The notes beneath the pieces are model-generated. The model had not been told where the DNA came from. It saw only the letters and a program-made list of their open reading frames with translations, and searched no databases. Below, in pieces: positions 1 to 8,409 of a DNA stretch of 64,000 nt. Source of the stretch: Nocardioides litoris (GTDB lineage Bacteria; Actinomycetota; Actinomycetes; Propionibacteriales; Nocardioidaceae). Within the stretch, counting starts at the first letter, position 1, and each line of letters starts with the position of its first letter. The stretch spans positions 124,001 to 188,000 of the forward strand of contig NZ_VDMR01000006.1 of assembly GCF_006346315.1 (NCBI RefSeq), given 5' to 3'. Position numbers and translations under genes: made by a program.

Positions 1-387
1 TGGGAGGAGACCTTCGACGAGTTCCTGCACCGCCTGCGTGAGGACCCCGGCCACCGCTGGGACCACTGGTGGCTGGCCGAGCTGGAGGAGACCGGGGAGC
101 CGGTCGGCGCGCTGGTCGGCACGGTCTCCGAGGCGGCGCCCGGGTCCGGGAAGCCCGACGGGTCCTACGTCTCCTACATCGGGGTCCGGGAGGCGGCCCG
201 CGGCCGTGGCGTCGCCAAGGGCCTGCTGCGCACGATCATCGCCGACGCGGCCGGTCGCGGCCGTGACCGCGTGGGCCTGGAGGTCGACGCCGACTCCTCC
301 ACCGGCGCCGACGGGCTCTACACCTCGATGGGCTGGGAGACGCGCTACACCACGCAGAGCTGGCACCGCGACGTCCCCGTGCCCTGA
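1..387 (+). CDS. GNAT family N-acetyltransferase, 3' part (5' end outside window)
   Basis: The reading frame is open from base 1 and ends with TGA at 385-387, leaving 128 codons of a protein whose start lies left of the window. The fragment carries the acetyl-CoA-binding signature of GNAT enzymes (RGRGVA at about residues 67-72 of the fragment) followed by the C-terminal LYTSMGWE strand that packs against the cofactor, so it should transfer an acetyl group from acetyl-CoA to an amine. The substrate cannot be told from this fragment. It converges on the transporter operon, with a shared hairpin in the 82-base gap. Confidence 0.85.
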   Translation, partial: WEETFDEFLHRLREDPGHRWDHWWLAELEETGEPVGALVGTVSEAAPGSGKPDGSYVSYIGVREAARGRGVAKGLLRTIIADAAGRGRDRVGLEVDADSSTGADGLYTSMGWETRYTTQSWHRDVPVP

Positions 388-393
388 CGCACG

Positions 394-433
394 ACGACGC
401 CGGCCCGCCCCGGGAGGGACGAGCCGGCGTCGT
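394..433. terminator. Bidirectional hairpin between convergent genes
   Basis: ACGACGCCGGC (394-404) pairs perfectly with GCCGGCGTCGT (423-433) around an 18-base GC-rich loop. It sits in the gap between the GNAT gene (+) and the last gene of the transporter operon (-), so it can end transcripts from both sides. There is no T-run. Confidence 0.7.
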
Positions 434-469
434 GCGGAGGACCGGTGGGCCGGTGGCCGGGGTCGGCCG

Positions 470-1399
470 TCAGGCCAGGCCCTTCTCCTGCAGCCAGTCG
501 GCGGCGGCGGTCTCGGCGGAGGCCTTCTCGTCGCCCTCGACCCGGTCGCGCAGGCCGATGAGGTCCTCGGTCGTCAGCTCGGCCGAGACGGCGTTGAGCG
601 CGTCGGCGAGCTCGTCGCTGTAGGCGGCGTCGGAGACCAGCGGGATGACGTTCTGGGCGGCGATGATGCCCTCGGGGTCCTCGAGGACGACCAGGTCCTC
701 GGCGACGAGCGCGGGGGAGGTCGTGTAGATGTCGGCCACCTGCACCGTGTCGTCGACCAGGGCCTTGACCGTGTCGGGGCCACCGAAGTCCTCGATCGGG
801 ACGAACTCGACGTCGGTGATGCCGTAGGTCTCGTTCAGGCCCGGGACGCCGTAGCTGTACTCGTTGAACTGCGGGTTGGCGCCCAGCTTGAACGGCGTGA
901 TCTTCTCCAGGTCGGCGATGGTGGTCAGGCCCTCGGCCTCGGCCTTCTCGCGGGTGACGACGTAGGCGTCCTTGTCCTCGGCCGGCGCCGAGTCGAGCAC
1001 CCGCAGGTCGTCGGCGGCGACGGCGTCGACGAGGGCCTCGTCGATCTCGCCGGTCTCGATGAGGGTGTTGGACTCGTCGTAGTAGGTCAGCAGGTTGCCG
1101 TTGTACTCCGGGATGAGGTTGATCGAGCCGTCCTGCAGCGCCGGGATGGTCTGCTGGCGCGGGCCGATGTTGAACCGCTCCTCCACGTCGAAGTCCTTGG
1201 CCTCCAGCGCCTGGGAGTAGATCTCGCCGAGGATCTCGCTCTCGGGGTAGTTGAACGACCCGACGACGATCGTGTCGCCGCTGGCCGCGCCCTCGGAGGG
1301 TCCGGTCGGGTCGCTGGAGCCGCAGGCGGCCAGCGCGGTGCTCAGTCCGGCGACGACGGCGACGACGCCGATCCGGCGCCAGCGGGGGTGGTGGGTCAT
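470..1399 (-). CDS. Osmoprotectant (glycine betaine/choline-type) ABC transporter substrate-binding lipoprotein
   Basis: A 309-residue OpuBC/OpuCC-type periplasmic-binding protein (OpuAC-like fold). The N-terminus is a lipoprotein signal: basic MTHHPRWRR, a hydrophobic stretch, then lipobox LAAC with Cys26 followed by a Gly/Ser linker, so it is anchored outside the membrane and presents the quaternary-amine solute to the permeases. Start choice: an ATG six codons upstream (1417) would overlap the permease stop, but ATG 1399 has AAGGAGAA seven bases before it and gives the canonical signal peptide. It is the last gene of a four-gene operon. The exact ligand (betaine, choline, carnitine, ectoine) is inferred from the family only. 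Confidence 0.9.
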   Translation of the reverse strand: MTHHPRWRRIGVVAVVAGLSTALAACGSSDPTGPSEGAASGDTIVVGSFNYPESEILGEIYSQALEAKDFDVEERFNIGPRQQTIPALQDGSINLIPEYNGNLLTYYDESNTLIETGEIDEALVDAVAADDLRVLDSAPAEDKDAYVVTREKAEAEGLTTIADLEKITPFKLGANPQFNEYSYGVPGLNETYGITDVEFVPIEDFGGPDTVKALVDDTVQVADIYTTSPALVAEDLVVLEDPEGIIAAQNVIPLVSDAAYSDELADALNAVSAELTTEDLIGLRDRVEGDEKASAETAAADWLQEKGLA

Positions 1400-1416
1400 G
1401 ACTGTTCTCCTTGTCA

Positions 1417-2175
1417 TCACGCGCTCTTCGAGGCGTGCGGCCGTGGTGACCGTCTGGGGCGGCGGGCTGCCGCGGGGCGCCGGTCGGTGACGCCGGGGGT
1501 GCGGGTGAGCCTCTGCGCCAGGGCGAAGAGCCCGTCGAGCAGCAGCGCGAGCGCGGTGACCAGCAGCGCCCCGCCGAGGATGAGGTCGTAGTCGTTGAGG
1601 CCGATGCCGCTGGTGATGATGCGGCCCAGGCCGCCGAGGCCGGCGTAGGAGGCGATGGTGACCGTCGAGACCACCTGCAGGGTCGCCGAGCGCAGGCCGC
1701 CCAGGACGAGGGGCAGGCCGAGCGGCACCTCGACGCGCCACAGCACCTGCCACTCCGTCATCCCGGTGGCCCGGGCGGCGTCGACGGTGGTGCGGTCGAC
1801 CGACTCGATGCCGGCGTACGCCCCGGCCAGGATCGAGGGGACGGCCAGCACCACGAAGGCGATGGTGGCGCCGACGATCGGCGCGGTGTCGTAGGAGAGC
1901 CAGTAGCCGAAGACCATGAGCAGGAAGAACAGCAGGCCGAGCGTGGGCAGGGCCCGCATGGCGCCGGTGAACCCGATGACGAGCTGGCGGGCGCGCCCGG
2001 TGTGGCCGATCCAGCAGCCTAGGGGCAGCGCGATGGCCGCGGCGATGACCATGGAGACCGCCGTGTAGCGCAGGTGCTCCAGCAGCCGGGCCTGGATGGG
2101 CAGCGGCGTGGTCGCGCTGGGGTCCCAGTTGGCCGGGTCGGCGATCCAGCGCAGCGCGCTGAGCAGGAACTCCAT
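1417..2175 (-). CDS. Osmoprotectant ABC transporter permease (OpuCD/ProW-like)
   Basis: This 252-residue inner-membrane permease has several hydrophobic helices and a BPD_transp_1 EAA-type loop (ARATGMTEWQVLWRVEVPLG) that docks with the ATPase. It pairs with the upstream permease as a heterodimeric channel, as usual in Opu/Osm systems. Its ATG shares one base with the TGA of the upstream permease (TGATG at 2173-2177), implying translational coupling. A C-terminal Arg/Pro-rich tail of about 25 residues is probably cytoplasmic. Confidence 0.9.
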   Translation of the reverse strand: MEFLLSALRWIADPANWDPSATTPLPIQARLLEHLRYTAVSMVIAAAIALPLGCWIGHTGRARQLVIGFTGAMRALPTLGLLFFLLMVFGYWLSYDTAPIVGATIAFVVLAVPSILAGAYAGIESVDRTTVDAARATGMTEWQVLWRVEVPLGLPLVLGGLRSATLQVVSTVTIASYAGLGGLGRIITSGIGLNDYDLILGGALLVTALALLLDGLFALAQRLTRTPGVTDRRPAAARRPRRSPRPHASKSA

Positions 2176-2927
2176 CAGGCGTCCCCCCCGCCCACGCCGG
2201 CGTCGGCCTTGTCGAGCTTGGGCGGGGCGGGCACGGCGGGCCCGCCGGTCGCGGGGTCGGCCACCAGCCCGGCGCGCTTGCGCCCGGCGCGGCCGGGGCG
2301 GTTCCACGGCATGAGCACCCGGCCGAGCAGCACGATGACGACGTCGAAGACCAGGGCGACCAGCAGGGACATCAGGATGCCGACCACGACCTCCTCGAGG
2401 ATGCCGCGCTGCTTGCCGTTGCTGAACAGGTAGCCCAGGTTCTGCGAGCCGATGATGACGCCGACCGAGACCAGGGCGATGGTGCTGACCGCGACGACCC
2501 GGATGCCGGCCAGCAGCACCGGCCCGGCCAGCGGCAGCTCGACCCGCACGAAGCGCCCGAACGGCGAGTAGCCGATGGCCGTGGACGCCTCGACGGTCGT
2601 GCGGTCGACCGAGGCGAGGGCGTCGGCGGCCGAGCGGGCCATCACCGCGACGCCGTAGATCGTCAGGGCGACCACGAGGTTGAGGGAGTCGAGCACCCGG
2701 GTGCCGATGAGGATGGGCAGGATGACGAACAGCGGCAGCGACGGGATCGTGTAGAGCAGGCTGCCGCCGGTGATGACGACCGCGCGCAGCACGCGGTTGC
2801 GGTTGGCCAGCCAGCCCAGCGGGATCGAGAGCACGAAGCTGGCCAGGATCGGCACGATCGCGAGCTGGACGTGGTTGATCGTCAGCTCGCGGACCAGGTC
2901 GAGGTTGGCCCTCGTCCAGTCGAGCAT
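2175..2927 (-). CDS. Osmoprotectant ABC transporter permease (OpuCB-like)
   Basis: A 250-residue membrane permease, the first of two in the operon. Its loop reads ASTAIGYSPFGRFVRVELPL, the coupling-helix motif of the binding-protein-dependent permease family. The C-terminal 40 residues are a Gly/Ala/Pro-rich cytoplasmic tail. ATG 2925-2927 overlaps the stop of the ATPase gene by one base, and its own stop overlaps the next permease in the same way, so all three are probably translated in a coupled fashion. Confidence 0.9.
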   Translation of the reverse strand: MLDWTRANLDLVRELTINHVQLAIVPILASFVLSIPLGWLANRNRVLRAVVITGGSLLYTIPSLPLFVILPILIGTRVLDSLNLVVALTIYGVAVMARSAADALASVDRTTVEASTAIGYSPFGRFVRVELPLAGPVLLAGIRVVAVSTIALVSVGVIIGSQNLGYLFSNGKQRGILEEVVVGILMSLLVALVFDVVIVLLGRVLMPWNRPGRAGRKRAGLVADPATGGPAVPAPPKLDKADAGVGGGDA

Positions 2928-3772
2928 CAGCGGGCCCCGTCGGCCGGACCGTCGGCCAGCACGCCGATCGGCCGGCCGTCGCCGTCGACCACGATGGTCC
3001 GGCCCTTGCCGCCGCCGTCCCCGTCGCGCAGGTGCAGCGTGCGCTTGCCCCGGTCGGCACCCACGAACGAGGCCACGAAGTCGTCGGCCGGCGCCGCGAG
3101 GATCTCGGCCGGGCTGCCGGCCTGGGCCACGACGCCGCCCTTCTTGAGGATCACGACCTGGTCGGCCAGCAGGAACGCCTCGTCGATGTCGTGGGTCACG
3201 AACACCACGGTCTTGCCGAGGTCCTGCTGCAGCCGCCGCAGCTCGACCTGCAGGTCGGCGCGCACGAGCGGGTCGACGGCCCCGAACGGCTCGTCCATCA
3301 GCAGGATGTTGGGGTCGCTGGCCAGGGCGCGGGCCACGCCGACGCGCTGCTGCTGCCCGCCGGAGAGCTGGGCGGGGTAGCGCTTGCCGAGTGCCCGGTC
3401 CAGGCCCACCGTGTCGAGCAGCTCGTACGCCGCCTCGCGCGCCTTGGCCTTGGCGGTGCCGGTGAGCACCGGCACGGTCGCGACGTTGTCGACGACCTTG
3501 CGGTGCGGCAGGAGCCCGGCGGCCTGCAGGACGTAGCCGATGCTGCGCCGCAGCTGCACCTTGTCGCGGCCCGCGACGTCCTCGCCGTCGATGAGCACGC
3601 GCCCGGAGGTGGGCTCGACCATCCGGTTGACCATCCGCAGCAGAGTGGTCTTGCCGCAGCCCGACGACCCGACGAAGACCGTCGTCTGCCGGGAGGGCAG
3701 CACCAGGCTGAAGTCCTCGACGGCCATGGTGCCGTCGTCGAACCGCTTGGACACCGACTCGAACTCGATCAC
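2927..3772 (-). CDS. Osmoprotectant ABC transporter ATP-binding protein (OpuCA/ProV-like)
   Basis: A 281-residue ATPase that powers import through the two downstream permeases. Visible motifs are Walker A GSSGCGKTT (residues 35-43), signature LSGGQQQRVG, Walker B ILLMDEPFGAVD and H-loop VTHDIDEA. After the ATPase domain a short CBS-like segment (RTIVVDGDGRPIGVLADG) remains; full OpuCA proteins carry a tandem CBS pair that senses ionic strength, so this one has a reduced sensor. GTG at 3772 was chosen because it starts the conserved IEFESVSKRF strand directly. It is the first gene of the operon. Confidence 0.92.
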   Translation of the reverse strand: MIEFESVSKRFDDGTMAVEDFSLVLPSRQTTVFVGSSGCGKTTLLRMVNRMVEPTSGRVLIDGEDVAGRDKVQLRRSIGYVLQAAGLLPHRKVVDNVATVPVLTGTAKAKAREAAYELLDTVGLDRALGKRYPAQLSGGQQQRVGVARALASDPNILLMDEPFGAVDPLVRADLQVELRRLQQDLGKTVVFVTHDIDEAFLLADQVVILKKGGVVAQAGSPAEILAAPADDFVASFVGADRGKRTLHLRDGDGGGKGRTIVVDGDGRPIGVLADGPADGAR

Positions 3773-3912
3773 GCTGGTGCCCCGTCCCTTGGTTGGAATG
3801 CCGCGAGCCGGGACACAGTAACCGGGTCGAGATACCCGATCGGGGGAATTGGCGGCGGCTGGACGCGGGTCGTGGCCGAGTTCACCCCCAGGGCGGAGCG
3901 CTGCCGGACCCC

Positions 3913-5052
3913 TCAGTGCTCGTCGTCGCGCAGCGCCAGGGCAGCCCGGTCGACGCTGCGGGGGTCCAGCCCGGGCACGTCGATCCGCACCCCGTCGTCG
4001 TCCTGCACGCGCGGCACCCGCTCCCCGGGGCCCAGCCCGGCGACGTAGGCCATGACGTGGACGGCGTCGTCGCGCCGCCCCTGCTCGACCAGCCAGCCGG
4101 TGAGCCGGTGCACGGGCGGCAGCCCGCTGTGGACGAGCGAGCGGCCGGCGTACACCTCGGTGACGCCGGAGCGCAGCAGCTCCCACCAGGCGTCGTCGGC
4201 CTCGGGCAGGTGGCGGAAGTAGCGGTGCAGGTCGCCGGGCAGGACCCGGTCGGTGAAGACCTTGCTGACCCGGCCCGAGCCGTACGCCGCCACGTCGGCC
4301 TGCGCCATCAGCTTGGTCGCCCACCGGTCGCGCAGGTCGTCGAGCGAGGCCCGCTGCTGGGTGATCGAGGAGCCGTCGGCGCGCTGGCGCCAGTGGTAGA
4401 CGACCTCGGGCACGACCCCGATGCGGCGCGCCCGGAGGTAGGCCCGGGTGGTGGTCGGCTGGTCCTCGTAGCGGCGGCCCTCGACCCACGCCAGGCCGGC
4501 GGCGTCCCAGAAGTCGCGGCGGAACAGCTTGTTCCAGGCGAACACGTCGCCGAGCAGCTCGGGGTGCTGCTCGATGACCAGCGCGGCCCGGTCACGGTGC
4601 AGCCGGCGCATCCAGGGCAGCTCGACCAGCTCGCGCGCTGGGTCGGGCCCGTCGGCGGCGTCGGGGTGCCACCAGGCGACCGACCCCGTGACGAGGTCGC
4701 AGCCCGACCGGCTGAGCTGGCGGTGGAGCACGGCGTAGGCGTCGGCGGGCACCCGGTCGTCGGAGTCGGCGAAGGTCACGAGCGGGCCGGTGGTGTGCCG
4801 CAGGCCCTCGTTGCGGGCCGCGCCGAGACCGCGGTTGGGGGTGTGCACGACCCGCACCCGGGGGTCGCGGGCGGCGTACTCGTCGGCCACGGCACCCGAC
4901 CCGTCGGTCGAGCCGTCGTCGACCACGACGACCTCGAGGTCGGGCCAGGTCGCCGCGAGCACGCTGTCGAGGCAGGCCGGGAGGTAGGCCTCCACGTCGT
5001 ACACGGGCACGACGACGCTGATCCGCGGCGGCGGGCGTCGGCTCCAGCGCAT
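3913..5052 (-). CDS. Family 2 glycosyltransferase
   Basis: This protein of about 379 residues has a GT-A fold N-terminus: PRISVVVPVYDVEAYLPACL, the nucleotide-binding VVDDGSTDGS, and the metal-binding FADSDD. It should transfer a sugar from a nucleotide donor to a cell-surface acceptor; the C-terminal half resembles teichoic-acid or capsule glycosyltransferases in layout. A longer start (5085) is possible but would leave only five bases to the divergent gene; ATG 5052 has TAGCCT seven bases upstream (5060-5065) and fits a leaderless start. The divergent neighbour is a sulfotransferase-like gene, suggesting modification of the same surface glycan. Confidence 0.85.
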   Translation of the reverse strand: MRWSRRPPPRISVVVPVYDVEAYLPACLDSVLAATWPDLEVVVVDDGSTDGSGAVADEYAARDPRVRVVHTPNRGLGAARNEGLRHTTGPLVTFADSDDRVPADAYAVLHRQLSRSGCDLVTGSVAWWHPDAADGPDPARELVELPWMRRLHRDRAALVIEQHPELLGDVFAWNKLFRRDFWDAAGLAWVEGRRYEDQPTTTRAYLRARRIGVVPEVVYHWRQRADGSSITQQRASLDDLRDRWATKLMAQADVAAYGSGRVSKVFTDRVLPGDLHRYFRHLPEADDAWWELLRSGVTEVYAGRSLVHSGLPPVHRLTGWLVEQGRRDDAVHVMAYVAGLGPGERVPRVQDDDGVRIDVPGLDPRSVDRAALALRDDEH

Positions 5053-5059
5053 GCGCGCG

Positions 5060-5065
5060 AGGCTA
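5060..5065 (-). promoter_or_regulatory. -10 element of the glycosyltransferase gene
   Basis: TAGCCT on the minus strand, seven bases before ATG 5052. It decides the start and implies a leaderless transcript. Confidence 0.55.
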
Positions 5066-5076
5066 CGGGAGGCCGA

Positions 5077-5082
5077 TAGGCT
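5077..5082 (+). promoter_or_regulatory. -10 element of the sulfotransferase-like gene
   Basis: TAGGCT eight bases before GTG 5091 with no Shine-Dalgarno sequence. Together with 5060-5065 it makes a back-to-back promoter pair within 38 bases. Confidence 0.55.
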
Positions 5083-5090
5083 CACGCCCC

Positions 5091-6164
5091 GTGACCGACG
5101 CCCCCGACCACCCCCGCACCGTGCTCTTCGTCGCCGGCGCCGGTCGCAGCGGCACCAGCACCATGGCCGGGCTCGCCAAGATCCTCGGCCTGCACGTGCC
5201 GCAGCCCGAGGTGCCGTCGGACGCCACCAACCCCAAGGGGTTCGCCGAGCCGCAGTGGGTCGTCGACCACCACGACCGGCTGCTGCGCGAGGCGGTCGTG
5301 CAGGTCAGCGACAGCCGGCCGCAGGCCTGGTTCGACACCGGGCGCGTCAGCACCCGCGAGCCCGAGCGCATCGCCACCGCCGCGTGGCTGGAGTCCCACC
5401 TCGCGGTCAACCCCGAGCTGGTGGTCAAGGACCCCCGGCTGAGCTGGTTCCTCAGCCTGTGGCGCGTCGCGGCCATCCGCACCGGCTCCCGCCCGGTCTT
5501 CGCGACCATGCTCCGACCGCCGGCCGAGGTCGTCGGCAGCAAGCAGACCTACTACGCCAACAAGCTCGGCTCGGCCCACCTCGCGGCCAGCTGGCTCAAC
5601 ATGCTGCTCCACACCGAGCGCGGCACCCGCGGCACCGAGGGCGGCGCGGACCGCGTCTTCGTCCGGTACGCCGACCTGCTCGACGACTGGACCCGCGTCG
5701 TCATGGACGCCGGCGAGCGGCTGCAGCTGCAGCACGTGCTGCACGCCAGCTCCGAGCAGATCCGCGACGGCCACCGCTTCGTCGACCCCTCGCTGCGCCG
5801 GATGACGCTCACCCTCGACGACCTCGGCCTGCCGCCGCGGCTGCACGAGCTGGTCGCCGAGACCTGGGCCGAGCTCAACCACCTCGCCGACCAGGGCGGC
5901 GACACCGCCGAGCGGCACGCCACCCTCGACCAGCTGCGCGAGGCCTACAGCGACCTGTACGCCGAGGCCGAGGCCATCAGCCGCTCCTCGGTCGTGCACG
6001 CCGAGCACGTGCTCCGCGGCCGCGGCCGGCCCGCTCCCGCCCCCGAGCCCGCGCCGGGCCCGGCCCGCGGGGCCGACCGCATCCCGCACGGCCTGCGCGC
6101 CGCCGTCCCCCCGTCGGTGCGGCGCGGCCTGCGCAGGGCCGCCGGGCGCGAGCGGCCCCAGTGA
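5091..6164 (+). CDS. Sulfotransferase-family protein
   Basis: A 357-residue protein with the PAPS 5'-phosphosulfate loop near the N-terminus (AGAGRSGTS, residues 15-23), a conserved KDPR segment (VVKDPRLSWFL) and a later MLRPPAEVVGSK that matches the 3'-phosphate-binding region. By family it would move sulfate from PAPS to a hydroxyl, here plausibly on a glycan or glycolipid. The C-terminus is a Pro/Ala/Arg-rich tail, probably disordered. It lies between two glycosyltransferases; the downstream one starts 16 bases after its stop. The acceptor is unknown. Confidence 0.75.
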   Translation: MTDAPDHPRTVLFVAGAGRSGTSTMAGLAKILGLHVPQPEVPSDATNPKGFAEPQWVVDHHDRLLREAVVQVSDSRPQAWFDTGRVSTREPERIATAAWLESHLAVNPELVVKDPRLSWFLSLWRVAAIRTGSRPVFATMLRPPAEVVGSKQTYYANKLGSAHLAASWLNMLLHTERGTRGTEGGADRVFVRYADLLDDWTRVVMDAGERLQLQHVLHASSEQIRDGHRFVDPSLRRMTLTLDDLGLPPRLHELVAETWAELNHLADQGGDTAERHATLDQLREAYSDLYAEAEAISRSSVVHAEHVLRGRGRPAPAPEPAPGPARGADRIPHGLRAAVPPSVRRGLRRAAGRERPQ

Positions 6165-6180
6165 CCGGGGGAGCGACCCG

Positions 6181-7140
6181 GTGACCGCCCACGCCGGGCC
6201 CACCGGCCTGCGCAACCTCGAGGGCCACGCCGAGTACGACGTCACCTGGCCCTGGGTCGCCGCGGGTGGCGTCCGCGGCCTGCGCTCGGGCAGCACCGCC
6301 GTGCTGCGCGTCAAGGACGAGGCGCCGTCGCTGCCCTGGGTGCTCCCGCCGCTGCTGCGGTCGATGGACCACGTGCTCGTCGTCGACAACGGGTCCACCG
6401 ACGGCACTCCCGAGGTCACCACGGCCACCGCCGAGCGCGCCGGCCTCGCCCACAAGCTCACGCTGGCGTCGTACCCGTTCGAGGTGGCGCGCGCCGGCGC
6501 CGAGCACCGCGCCGTGCACGAGCTGTCGGTGCACTCGCTGTCCTACTTCTACAACTGGTGCTTCGCCCAGGTCGGCACCCGCTACTCCTTCAAGTGGGAC
6601 GGCGACATGGTGCTCACCGCCGAGGGCGAGGCGTCGCTGGCCGACCTGGCCTGGCAGGTCGGCGACGTGCAGTCGATCATCCGCGTCCCGCGCCACGGCC
6701 TCTACCTCGACTCGCGAGAGCCCCGGCGCGGCTGGCTCGACCTCGGCCTGCGCAACGCCGAGGAGTGGGGCTTCCCGATCGGCCCGGACTTCGTGTTCAC
6801 CAAGGCCTTCGAGTGGGAGGTCCGCACGACGCCCAAGCCGGTCGTCTCGATCGGGCTGCCGCACGGGCTGTGCGTGGAGCTGAAGCACCTCGACGGCGAC
6901 GAGTTCGCCCACTGGACCGACCCGGCGTCGTTCGCCACGAGCTACCGCAACAAGCGCAAGCGGCGCGAGTGGGAGGTCTTCCACGCCCTCAAGGCCGGCG
7001 AGGTGCCCGCCGGGGTGCACGCGATCGAGGCGCCCGAGGGCGTGCACGTCGTCGACCACGTCACCCGCACCTGGCTGCCCCAGGCCCCCCGGCCCCTCGA
7101 GGTCGGCACCGTCGTCGCGTCCGACGACCAGCGCACCTGA
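6181..7140 (+). CDS. Family 2 glycosyltransferase (second copy type)
   Basis: A 319-residue GT2-like enzyme, distinct from the one at 3913-5052. It has TAVLRVKDEAPSLPWVLPPL followed by VVDNGSTDGTPEV (donor binding) and KWDGDMVL, whose DGD resembles the metal-binding DxD. There are no membrane helices, so it works in the cytoplasm or at the membrane face. GTG 6181 is preceded by GGGGGAG at a good distance, and its gene follows the sulfotransferase-like gene closely, so the two are probably co-transcribed. Confidence 0.8.
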   Translation: MTAHAGPTGLRNLEGHAEYDVTWPWVAAGGVRGLRSGSTAVLRVKDEAPSLPWVLPPLLRSMDHVLVVDNGSTDGTPEVTTATAERAGLAHKLTLASYPFEVARAGAEHRAVHELSVHSLSYFYNWCFAQVGTRYSFKWDGDMVLTAEGEASLADLAWQVGDVQSIIRVPRHGLYLDSREPRRGWLDLGLRNAEEWGFPIGPDFVFTKAFEWEVRTTPKPVVSIGLPHGLCVELKHLDGDEFAHWTDPASFATSYRNKRKRREWEVFHALKAGEVPAGVHAIEAPEGVHVVDHVTRTWLPQAPRPLEVGTVVASDDQRT

Positions 7141-7153
7141 GCGCCGCGTCTGC

Positions 7154-7159
7154 CAGGCT
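7154..7159 (+). promoter_or_regulatory. Possible -10 element of the alcohol dehydrogenase gene
   Basis: CAGGCT six bases before GTG 7166; the first base departs from TAnnnT, so this is a weaker case than its relatives in this window. Confidence 0.35.
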
Positions 7160-7165
7160 CGTCCC

Positions 7166-8230
7166 GTGAACGCCGACGACGGACTGCCGGAGACCATGCG
7201 GGCCCAGCGGCTCGACACCCGCACGCGGACCTTCGAGGTGACCGACGTGCCGGTGCCGCGGCCCGGTCCGGGCGACGTCCTGGTCGAGGTGGCGTACTGC
7301 GGCATCTGCCACTCCGACCTCAGCCTGCTCGACGGCACGTTCCCGGCCCTCGGCCCGCCGGTCATCACCCAGGGCCACGAGGCGTCGGGCACCATCGCGG
7401 CCGTCGGGCCCGACGTCACCGGCTGGCAGGTCGGCGACCGGGTCGTGCCCGCGGCCGGCCGCCCGTGCGGGGAGTGCCGCTTCTGCGCCCGTGGCGCCTA
7501 CGGGTCCTGCACCGCCCTGCGGCTGATGGCCTTCGCCTACGACGGCGCCTGGGCGGAGTACACCGTGGCCCTGGCCGCCGGGCTGACGCGCATCCCCGAC
7601 AACGTCTCGATGGAGCAGGCCGCGATCCTGGCCGACGCCGTCTCCACGCCGTACGGCGCCGTGGTGCACACCGCCGACCTGCGGGTCGGCGAGTCGGTCG
7701 GCGTCTGGGGTGCGGGCGGCGTCGGCACGCACGTCGTGCAGCTGGCCCGGCTGGTCGGCGCCACCCCGATCGTCGCGCTCGACCTCGACCCGGTCGTGCG
7801 GGAGCGGGCGCTCGAGCTCGGCGCCGACCTCGCCCTCGACTCGCGCGCCCCCGACGTGGCCGCCCGGATCGCCGAGGTCACCGACGGCGCGATGCTCGAC
7901 GTCGCGTTCGACGCCGTCGGCCTCAAGACGACCTTCGAGCAGGGCCTGGCCATGCTCGGCGCGGGCGGCCGGCTCGTCGGGGTCGGCATGAGCGCCGAGG
8001 AGGTCTCGCTCGGATCGACCCTCGGCCTCGGGCTGAGCCGCAAGCAGGTCCGCGGCCACCTCGGGTACGACGTCGCCGACATCGGCGTGCTCGCCCGGCT
8101 CGTCTCGACCGGCCGGCTCGACCTGTCCCGGTCCATCAGCGGGATCGTCCCGCTCGAGGACGTCGGCGAGGGCATCCGCCGGCTGCAGGAGCGCGACGGC
8201 AGCCCGGTGCGGATCCTGGTGCAGCCCTGA
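7166..8230 (+). CDS. Zinc-dependent alcohol dehydrogenase (MDR family)
   Basis: A 354-residue medium-chain dehydrogenase. Catalytic zinc ligands are visible in CGICHSD (Cys45) and GHE (His71-Glu72); the four-Cys structural zinc lobe is CGECRFCARGAYGSC (Cys101, 104, 107, 115). The Rossmann motif GVWGAGGVGTHVVQLA binds NAD(P). It should interconvert a primary or secondary alcohol and the corresponding carbonyl in the cytoplasm; the substrate is not predictable. It is probably transcribed alone. Confidence 0.9.
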   Translation: MNADDGLPETMRAQRLDTRTRTFEVTDVPVPRPGPGDVLVEVAYCGICHSDLSLLDGTFPALGPPVITQGHEASGTIAAVGPDVTGWQVGDRVVPAAGRPCGECRFCARGAYGSCTALRLMAFAYDGAWAEYTVALAAGLTRIPDNVSMEQAAILADAVSTPYGAVVHTADLRVGESVGVWGAGGVGTHVVQLARLVGATPIVALDLDPVVRERALELGADLALDSRAPDVAARIAEVTDGAMLDVAFDAVGLKTTFEQGLAMLGAGGRLVGVGMSAEEVSLGSTLGLGLSRKQVRGHLGYDVADIGVLARLVSTGRLDLSRSISGIVPLEDVGEGIRRLQERDGSPVRILVQP

Positions 8231-8246
8231 GGGGCTGACCGGCCCC
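8231..8246 (+). terminator. Weak hairpin after the alcohol dehydrogenase gene
   Basis: GGGGC (8231-8235) and GCCCC (8242-8246) form a five-pair stem directly after the stop codon. No T-run follows. Confidence 0.35.
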
Positions 8247-8325
8247 GACCGACCGGCCCGCCGGCCGCGGACCGACGCGACGTGCGTCACGTCACGTTCG
8301 GCAGACATCGCGGAATCGGCCCGCC

Positions 8326-8331
8326 TACGCT
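8326..8331 (+). promoter_or_regulatory. Candidate -10 element of the pan-nad-coaX operon
   Basis: TACGCT about 80 bases before the ATG of the DUF2520 gene. The 8231-8409 gap also holds a CGTGCGTCACGTCACG stretch (8281-8296) that may be an operator; the leader ends in GAAAGG, a Shine-Dalgarno sequence. Confidence 0.35.
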
Positions 8332-8409
8332 CGTGTTGACCGTGGTGACAGCACCACACCGAGCACATCGTCTGGTACCCGTTCGCGGGACTGGAACGAA
8401 AGGTTCGAC

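Noticed and set aside
3793..5079. Plus-strand 428-codon frame opposite the first glycosyltransferase
   Set aside because: The GT2 motifs on the minus strand are unmistakable; this frame has the Gly/Val/Asp-rich look of antisense translation.
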